DNA of 64,000 nucleotides from positions 7,626,001 to 7,690,000 of the forward strand of contig JAKZAP010000005.1 of NCBI GenBank assembly GCA_023053575.1, written 5' to 3'. How positions within the stretch are numbered: the first letter of the stretch is position 1; every line of letters starts with the position of its first letter. This document shows positions 57,701 through 64,000 of the stretch, one piece after another. Source of the DNA: Branchinecta lynchi. Taxonomy: Eukaryota > Arthropoda > Branchiopoda > Anostraca > Branchinectidae. A program made the position numbers and the translations under genes. The notes beneath the pieces were generated by a model that was given only the letters and a program-made list of their open reading frames with translations, had not been told where the DNA came from and did not search any database.

Positions 57701-58720
57701 TACGACCGTCCTCACAACGGGAAATTCTACTATGACGCGGAAAATTTGGTGAAGATTTTCAGTGGCCAGTAATCACCTTGCGGAAGGTACGACAAATCCG
57801 AGAGGGTAATTCCACTATTTGAAAATTGATTATTGAGAATAGTGGAGCAACGAAGTAACGCATTTTCATCGGGTCTTCAAGCTCCTTTAAGTAAAGAAGT
57901 GATGGGTAGCTAGAATTGTCCTATCTCAGCCTTTTTTTTTAAACTTTAACCAAAAACAGTGCGTTTCCAAACCGTCTTTAAACCCTTAAAGCTCAAAATG
58001 GCGTTGAGCAATCAAATGACAAGAGCTATATATTGCGTTACGTGAAGGTGGGGTATTATACAATAGACTTTTACCGTGGCAAAGAAACCGTCGTGGGAAA
58101 AATAGTTCGTCAGTTCAAATCCCATCTGAGGAGCACTGTCGTTTTTTCAGTCCTCTACATAAAGCTCACCAGTTCTAGATAATATTTTTCTGTTTAGAAA
58201 GTGAGTGAGACAAGTTTTATGATAGCTTTGTTAATAAAGGTTAACTTCCGACATCGAGGATTATATCAACGAGACAGTTTGAAAATAACCTGTCGGAGCC
58301 GGAAGCGAGGCAAGTTAAGAATAATATTTGCCGAGCGCAGCGAGGTCGATAGTTTTAAATGGCCTTCGAGCTTTATTCCAATATCAACTGAGATGGAGGT
58401 ATGTTAACTATTAAAACTTTTCAAACTTTTTTTTGTCGTCTTCGGTGGTACTTATTTGCTACTTTTGTAGGGAATTTTTATTTAGTAAAATGGCGATCCT
58501 AGCCTACTGTGGAAATGTGAAAATTACTACAGTTCTGATCCTGACATATAACAACACAATCCTTATTCAACACTATCTTTATCATATGAGGCGAGGTAGA
58601 TGACATCTAGCGGCGGAATCTTAGGCAGATAGAATTGACCAAGCTTAAGTCGGTGTTGCCACTAGTTGCAGAATTCTGCGATTTGTCATACATTTTCGTT
58701 TCTTGTCTTGTCGTTATTTT
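57700..58720. repeat. Dispersed repeat family I, copy 3
   Basis: Block Y (57840-57960) reads AACGAAGTAACGCATTTTC, ATCGGGTCTTCAAGCTCC and AAGTGATGGGTAGCTAG. Block X (58238-58697) reads GTTAACTTCCGACATCGAGG, GAGATGGAGGTATGTTAAC, TACTTTTGTAGGGAATTTTT and GATGACATCTAGCGGCGG. The relative order and orientation of X and Y differ from copy 1 at 11410-12490. Confidence 0.65.
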
Positions 58721-59550
58721 TTGAAGCTTTTACCTTTTACCTCTTTTACCTCTTCTAGCTTTTAGCTATTTGGATTAAACTTGATTAATTGATATGCGTT
58801 ACATACTTGTTCTAGAAAAGCGATGGGTTGCTATATCTGATAATTTTTCTTTCGGTTTGCAGGTGTTCCAACGGTTGTCCAGTTCCATGTCACTGTCATG
58901 AGTCTTGATTCAATAGACGAAAGCTCAATGGTAAGTAAAATAGTCAAGCTTAAAAAAAAATCAAAATCGTACTGTTAACGCAAATAATACAGATAATGGA
59001 GGGGTCTAATAACGAACTTTCTCAATAACGATTTTCCATGACGAATCGTCAGTAGACCGGATTGTGAATCTTCTTTGGAATAGTGAGTGAATCACTCAAT
59101 TACTCCTACAGCCATAAGAATAATGAGTGGGTTACAAAAGCACTTTCGCGTGGACAGCGCCATTCAAGGGGACAAGCCATCATCATGGCATGTGTTATTC
59201 GTGGATATCATCCACTTCCAATTCATTTTCGCGTGAATAGCTGAATTGGTGACGCCAAATCTGAGCCCAAGATAGAATATTTGTCCATGGTGCTCGGTAG
59301 CATTGAACAAAACTGCATCTCTCATCGCGCTCAATAAATTTTCGCGAAGTTGGCATCCTTCCTGACATTTTCGTTTGGATAGCATCTTCCGGTAAGCTGA
59401 ACAACCATCCACGCGCAAACTTCCCCTAAAGGGTGGTTAACTGAAAGCGTGGATAATAACCCTTTGCTTACGTCGTACTCAAATTTAGAAATATTGGATT
59501 ATAGTGTTATTTGCTTACTTCGTCTGGATATTCGGAAAGGGTCTTTTTCA
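58720..59550. other. Unassigned DNA
   Basis: Overlapping minus frames at 59164-59418 and 59195-59404 compete. The stretch 59126-59462 has weak inverted ends (GGGTTAC.. and ..TAACCC) and might be a MITE. No gene supported. Confidence 0.3.
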
Positions 59551-59554
59551 ATAG

Positions 59555-59844
59555 CTGCGTTCTTTGTCACGGGAGTTCTCACTGGTGGTCTCCAGTTTTT
59601 CTTATAAGCCGTTTTTGGATCCAACGGTGACTGCTCACCAGTCTTATAACCCGTTTCTTAACTAGCCGGTGTCCGGTTTTACCACACCGGTGCGGACTAA
59701 CCGGAACCTGCTCGGGAGCCCGGCTTCAGCGAGGAGTTAGCAAGTTTTCATCAACTCACCGGTGAACAAAAAAACCCGGTATAAGAGAAGAACCGGACAC
59801 TGGTGAGAAAACACCGGAGACAGCCCGGAGTGCAACGAACGCAG
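59555..59844. mobile_element. Possible MITE with inverted ends
   Basis: The left CTGCGTTCTTTGTCACGGG and right CCCGGAGTGCAACGAACGCAG are inverted, imperfect repeats. The interior has matched pieces (AGCCGGTGTCCGG, CCGGACACTGGTGAG; TCACCGGTGAA). I did not find a clear target duplication. Confidence 0.45.
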
Positions 59845-60093
59845 GTAATGTTCACTTTCGCAATGAATCATAGAGCTAGTACACACCTGACAGAGAGAAA
59901 GCCACAACACTCTGGCGTCTTGAAGGTGGACTAAAGGGGTAGAAGTTGTGCCTTGGCAAGTAGTAGACGATGGTTTGCAATGCGACCAATCAGTAGCGCC
60001 ATTTCAGTAAACCTCAGAGGGGGGGGGGGGGGGGCAAACATCCATTTTGGGCCCCATCCTAGATTTTTTTTTCTGAAGCGCAAAATTTAATTG

Positions 60094-61579
60094 CTTTTTA
60101 CGGCACTTGAGCTTACTCAAGTGCCATATAGCGATTGTAATTTCTGTCCGTCAGTCGGTCTGTCGGTCTGTCGGTCCCGGTTTTGCTAGTTCGGGCACTT
60201 CCAGATAAGCTAGGACGATGAAACTTGGCAGGCATATCAGGGACCGGACCAGCTCAACTTAAAATTAATCATTTCTTCAATCCGACTTTCCCCGGATCCG
60301 GGAGTCCGGAAACTATAAAGCAAAAGTGGAGCGAAAAGTAGCAAAAAAAAGCGCTGCCCGAATGCAGGAGCGAACCAGGAACCTCTGAGTTATAAGGCCA
60401 ACGCTCTACCAACTGAGCCACGAGTCCATGTATGAGAGCGAATGCGGGAGTACGAACAAAGTGGATAGTCTAAACAAATTACATTGTTAGGATAATGGAA
60501 CTCGTCAGGAATATTGGATGTATTAGGGAGCGTATGCGGGAGTATATATTGTTAAAAGATTGACGACCTGATTAACCTGGACATAGTCAAGAAACATAAA
60601 TAATAGTTTGGGCACTTCCACGCAAGCTAGGACGATGAAACTTCGCAGGCATATCAGGGACCCGACCAGACTAAGTTGGAAATAGTCACTTGCCCGATCC
60701 GACCATCGGGTCGTCGGATCTTAACGAAACTTGATATATGGAAGGACCTCATGTCTCAGACGCCGGTGACATTGGGGGGGAGTTGGAAGGGGAAACCGGA
60801 AATCTTGAAAAACGCTCAGAGTGGAGAGATCCGGATGAAACTTGGTAGAAAGAACAAGCACAAGTCCTAGATACCTGACTGACATAACCGGAACGGATCC
60901 GCTCACTTTGGGGGAGTTGGGGGGGGAGTCCTAATTTCTAGTGATCCCGCGAGTTCGATGCTTCCTGATGTGCTAGGACAATGAAAATTGGCAAGCATGC
61001 CAAGGACCCGACCAGATTAAATAGGAAATAGTCACTTCCCCGATCCGACCATCTGGGGGGGGGGGGGGGGGGGGGGTGGAGGGACGGGGAAGCCAAAATT
61101 GAGGTATTTTTAACTTGCGAACGGTTGGTCGGATCTTGATGAAAGTTGATATTTAGCATGACCTCGTGTCTCAGACGTCCCACTTTAAATCCGGACCGGA
61201 TCCGATGTCACTGGGGGGGGGGGGGGGGGGGGGGAGCTGGTGGAGGGAACCAGAAATCTTGACAAACGCTTAGAGTGCAGCGATCGGGATGGAACTTATT
61301 CGGCCACGGTAGGTGGAGATAGAGTGAGTACCGGAAATCGTGTAGCACGTCTAGGGATCAAACAAATGGATTTATTGGGATGAAAGTTTGAACAGTCATG
61401 TGCATTTGCTGCAGACAATCGAGACGATGCCGGAACTGCTCAGAAATGAGTGAAACTAAATATCCTATTTCTATTTCCGAACCGCATTTTTGGATGGCGG
61501 GTGTATTTTGTGAGGTTCTCATCTACTTTCTTGTACAGCCTACTCGTACAAGTGCCATATCAGCTCGTAGCTCTTGTTT
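60094..61579 (+). mobile_element. Family A element, copy A9 (with tRNA-like insert)
   Basis: The left hairpin is CGGCACTTGAGCTTACTCAA with GTGCCATATAGCG and GTCGGTCTGTCGGTC. The right end is CAAGTGCCATATCAGCTCG and TAGCTCTTGTTT. A text GGGCACTTCCA(G/C)..AAGCTAGGACG appears twice, at 60192 and 60609, on either side of an insert of about 300 bp. G-runs of 22 bases lie at 61055-61076 and 61213-61234. Confidence 0.85.
60354..60427 (-). tRNA. tRNA-like sequence (pseudogene or SINE head), anticodon-like UAU
   Basis: The minus strand has a good internal promoter box A, TGGCTCAGTTGG (60409-60420), and a box B-like GGTTCGCTCC (60367-60376). The anticodon-loop-like CTTATAA would give UAU (Ile). A run of eight T follows at about 60343-60350, a possible Pol III stop. 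The acceptor and T stems pair poorly and the anticodon stem has a C.C mismatch, so a working tRNA is unlikely. A tRNA pseudogene or tRNA-derived SINE fits better. Confidence 0.5.
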
Positions 61580-61969
61580 AGGGTAAAATTAAAGCAGTTT
61601 TAAAATATGTCATAATGAGCATATGCAAGAATCAAGCATTGTTCAAAGACCCTTCACAAATAAAAATGTTCACTGGAGCATGCTGTGACCTGGTGTTTGA
61701 GGCCTTATACCCATATGACAGAATAGGCGAAATTAGGTCTAGTTTCATGAAATCTTTTGAGTTCGGAAATGGGGTTAACATCTTAAAACATCTAACAAAC
61801 ACCAAATTATATTGAAACTGAGTGCCGCAGGCAAACAAATTTCTGCTAAAATACAAAGATTTTGGTTCAAAACCAGATTACTAACTGTGCGGTGCAGTGT
61901 GAAATTTACGATTTGGTAAATGGCTTTACTTCAGCATGTCAAACAACGAGGAATATAGAAGGAAAACCT

Positions 61970-61970
<1 letters not shown>
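61580..61970. other. Unassigned DNA upstream of the channel exon
   Basis: Overlapping frames at 61615-61815 (+) and 61632-61856 (-) compete and lack a recognisable domain. This probably lies within the intron preceding the 62184 exon, if the gene extends leftwards. Confidence 0.3.
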
Positions 61971-62009
<39 letters not shown>

Positions 62010-62040
62010 TGTCCCCCCCCCGTGTCACCCCCCCCCCCCC
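61971..62040. repeat. Poly-G run (37) followed by C-runs
   Basis: There are 37 consecutive G at 61971-62007, then CATGT, C-runs and GTGTCA followed by another C-run to about 62040. G and C runs face each other and could fold into a hairpin or G-quadruplex. Lengths may be affected by sequencing. Confidence 0.8.
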
Positions 62041-62183
62041 AAATGGCGCCACTGCGACCAACCTCAAGGTTTCCAGTGAGGATTATGGTCACTGCTATTG
62101 ACTCAAGGACGTTAGCGTCTGATGTAGAGGGGCTGTCCTTTTTTCCCAGTGTTGTAAGTATTCAATTTCACCGAATGTTCCAG

Positions 62184-62410
62184 ACTTTTGCTGCCGACAT
62201 TTTCTTCGCTCAGAGTTGGAAGGACAACCGGCTCCGATTACCAGACAATATGACGTCAGAATACAGGCTCCTCCCAGTGAACTGGCTTAACGATATGTGG
62301 CGACCAGATTCATTCTTCAAGAACGCTAAAAAAGTCACGTTCCAGGATATGACGATACCGAACCATTACATCTGGTTGTATCAAGATAAGACGATACTGT
62401 ACATGGTCAA
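62184..62410 (+). CDS. Exon of a Cys-loop ligand-gated chloride channel (pHCl-like)
   Basis: This internal exon encodes about 75 residues of the extracellular ligand-binding domain of a pentameric membrane channel. It reads TFAADIFFAQSWKDNRLRLP, then NMTSEYRLLPVNWLNDMW, then RPDSFFKNAKKVTF and TIPNHYIWLYQDKTILYMVK. WRPDSFFKNAK is the family signature 'W.PD.FF.N' (loop A region), and the tail is the strand before the Cys-loop. NMTS is a possible N-glycosylation site. The wording is closest, from memory, to arthropod pH-sensitive chloride channels and unlike GluCl, glycine or GABA receptors. The acceptor is TTCCAG ending at 62183, and the donor is AA|GTGAGT at 62411. The exon ends after two bases of a Lys codon. 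The Cys-loop and membrane segments are not in the window, so following exons lie to the right of 64000 or are hidden. The 37-G run and repeats lie just upstream. The frame left of 62184 back to 62022 is not taken as coding. Confidence 0.78.
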
Positions 62411-62854
62411 GTGAGTAATTAGTTCGTTTTACTCTGCTAATGATGTATGTCTATGAGTAAGCTCTTAGTTGAACTCAGTTCTAGTATTGTGTGCTCCTAA
62501 AAGCTACAGTAGGAAGATACTGAGAATGTTCAGCTGCTGTTAAAGGAACAGAAAACTTGACTCAAACTTGAGGGGGGGGGGAGCTAGATGACATATCAAG
62601 AAAGTACCTTGAGTCAATATTGAGAGTAAGAAAAATTATCATTACGACCATTGCAGTTTCCGGGCAGTTTCCGAGAATTCGACTTTTGAGTTAGTAAAAA
62701 AAAGGGCAAAAGGTTTGTGTGCCGGGAGTAGGAATCGAGCGCACGACCTCTTGACTACTATCCCGATACTGTGGCCGAAACACGGCCAAAGGCGAACTTT
62801 TACAGTTTATAAGTGTATAATTACAGTGCATAAGGGGCAAGGGCCTGCCAGCTA
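62411..62854. other. Presumed intron, with a weak tRNA-like patch
   Basis: No second channel exon was found. At 62720-62790 the minus strand has GTGCGCTCGATTCCTACTCC, reminiscent of a T-arm and box B of a tRNA-derived SINE, but no clear box A. Confidence 0.3.
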
Positions 62855-63287
62855 GCTTTGGCAGATAGTTCGCCCGGAATCCGGTCGAAACCGGGAAATT
62901 AGTAAAAGTCTCATCTTAACCTGATTAAAGTTTTGATATGAATGAATGAATGATCGTTTTAATTTAAAAGAAAAACTTCGTGTTAGACGTCAAAAATACA
63001 CTGAATGAAATATAAATTATCAAAAATAAAACATTGTCATAAAACAAACTCAATTTGCATTATACCATTCAGTGAAACTAGGCACGAAACTTTTCTTGAA
63101 CCGGTCAGTGCGGCAATGAATTGGGGCGAGCTTTGGGACCTTCACTGCTACTGCTCTAGGTTGGCGAAGTCAACCTAGGGGAAAAGGAGACATATTGAGT
63201 ATATTTCTTAACTTTAATTTTTGCCGGGCAACCAGCTGACTTGGAATTCGGCCCAAACTGAAAATTAGATAAAAAGTATTGGTTCTG
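62855..63287 (+). repeat. Family B fragment split by a LINE tail
   Basis: TAGTTCGCCCGGAATCCGG and TCGAAACCGGGAAATTAG at 62870-62905 are B unit text. It stops near 62940 and resumes near 63176 with GAGACATATTGAGTA and GCCGGGCAACCAGC. B7 begins directly afterwards. Confidence 0.65.
62941..63175 (-). pseudogene. LINE 3' end: last codons, UTR and (ATTC)n tail
   Basis: The minus strand reads AVKVPKLAPIHCRTDRFKKS then FVPSFTEWYNAN and a stop at 63050-63052. 'P..+T.R+..SF+P.....WN' is the usual end of CR1/L2-type LINE reverse transcriptases. The tail is ATTCATTCATTCAT at 62940-62953, the same kind of tail as the LINE ending near 30865. It is inserted into a B fragment. Confidence 0.65.
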
Positions 63288-64000
63288 GGATCTCAAAACG
63301 TAAGTGGAGGGATACCTATGACTTCAGAAAAGCTGTCCGTCCGTCTGTCTGTCTGTCCGTCTGTGTCTGTCTGTACCACGATAACTCTCGAAGGGGCTTA
63401 GATATTTTTGTTCAAACTTGGTATGAGTACTAATTAGCCACTTCAAACTAGGGTCGAAATAAATTTTTGTATAAACCAACGAGATAGTCGATTTAGGAGT
63501 AAAAAAACATGCTGAATCCGAAGGTGAAATATATTTTCTCCCAGGGCCAGTAGTTCACCCAGAATTCGGCCAAAACCGGAATGTTTTTTAAAAGTAAAAG
63601 TTTTATCTCAAGTTGAATAGAGATTCGATGTAAGAGTAATGAGACATGGTGAATTAAATTTGAAATTAATTGTTCTTTCCCTGCAAGTAGTTCGTCCGGA
63701 ATCCGGCCGAAACCGGAAATCCGAAAGGAAGTTTTAAAACCCATTAAGATAGTCGAGATAGGGTGAGGAAACATGCTGAATCCAGGTCTGAGACTTCTTT
63801 TCTCGTCCGACAAGAAGTTTAGCCGGAATCCGGACAACCCGGAAATTTGGTGAAAACTAAAGTTCATTACTAATTCGATTACATGTTCGTATCGGGAGTA
63901 AGAACACTAAATAAATCCATGTCTGAAATTTATTTTCTCGTCTGTCATGTAATTCTGCCGAAATTTACAAAAACTCGGAAATTTGTGTGGAGAGGTTTTG
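63288..64000 (+). mobile_element. Family B element, copy B7, running off the window
   Basis: The left end is CTGGGATCTCAAAACG, AAGTGGAGGGATACCTATGA, then a long GTCTGTCTGTCCGTCTGT stretch. Units repeat TAGTTC(A/G)(C/T)CC..AATTCGGCC and AAACATGCTGAATCC. The right end lies beyond 64000. The 124-codon minus frame at 63493-63867 is repeat-derived. Confidence 0.85.

Noticed and set aside
62022..62183. Upstream extension of the channel frame to the Met at 62022
   Set aside because: The residues do not match Cys-loop receptors, and a good TTCCAG acceptor at 62183 explains the exon start.
62720..62790. Second tRNA-like patch on the minus strand
   Set aside because: Only a T-arm-like piece is visible, with no box A or consistent cloverleaf.

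Overview
The window looks like repeat-dominated nuclear DNA from an invertebrate animal, most likely an arthropod or other ecdysozoan. It has no operons, no long uninterrupted genes, many nested transposon remnants, and one well-supported spliced exon. That exon, at 62184-62410 on the + strand, encodes part of the ligand-binding domain of a Cys-loop chloride channel of the pH-sensitive (pHCl-like) type. The organism cannot be fixed from this sequence.

Most of the DNA belongs to four dispersed families, here called A, B, C and G. They share one design. One end is a strong hairpin. The other end carries half of that hairpin a short distance inside a common terminus reading CTTGTTT or a close variant. 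Between the ends lies a core of degenerate tandem units, and in A and B a GTCTGTCC-type microsatellite follows the hairpin. This layout resembles non-autonomous Helitron2/Helentron-type elements (HINE, or the bivalve 'pearl' type). No transposase, Rep or helicase gene was seen, so that assignment is inference. In this annotation the + strand for A, B, C and G means hairpin on the left and CTTGTTT on the right.

Layout: 1-2780 holds C fragments split by an inverted-repeat element (H) and followed by an A copy. 2781-4430 holds unassigned DNA and a LINE tail. 4733-8062 is an A copy containing a nested B. 8200-9160 is a decayed Penelope-like element cut by a hAT-type MITE. 9160-14500 is mostly unassigned, with families I and J and an old A copy. 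14509-18333 is C1. 18457-18782 is a MITE. 19555-20637 is a B copy. 23240-24010 is a 24-bp minisatellite. 25187-28130 holds an A copy, two hAT MITEs, a foldback element and a 91-bp-arm palindrome. 28890-30870 is a dead LINE. 31400-32150 is a tandem array. 32684-35677 is C2, inverted relative to C1. 36624-47057 is a run of B and A copies. 47168-54811 is the most deeply nested stretch, combining B, a TIR element containing an RTE-like LINE and a hAT MITE, then A, a C scrap, B and G. 54812-60090 is LINE tails, MITEs and unassigned DNA. 60094-61579 is an A copy with a tRNA-like insert. The channel exon and further B copies close the window.

No gene set working as a pathway is present. The biology here is the layering of insertions, which target-site duplications and paralogous empty sites allow to be ordered.
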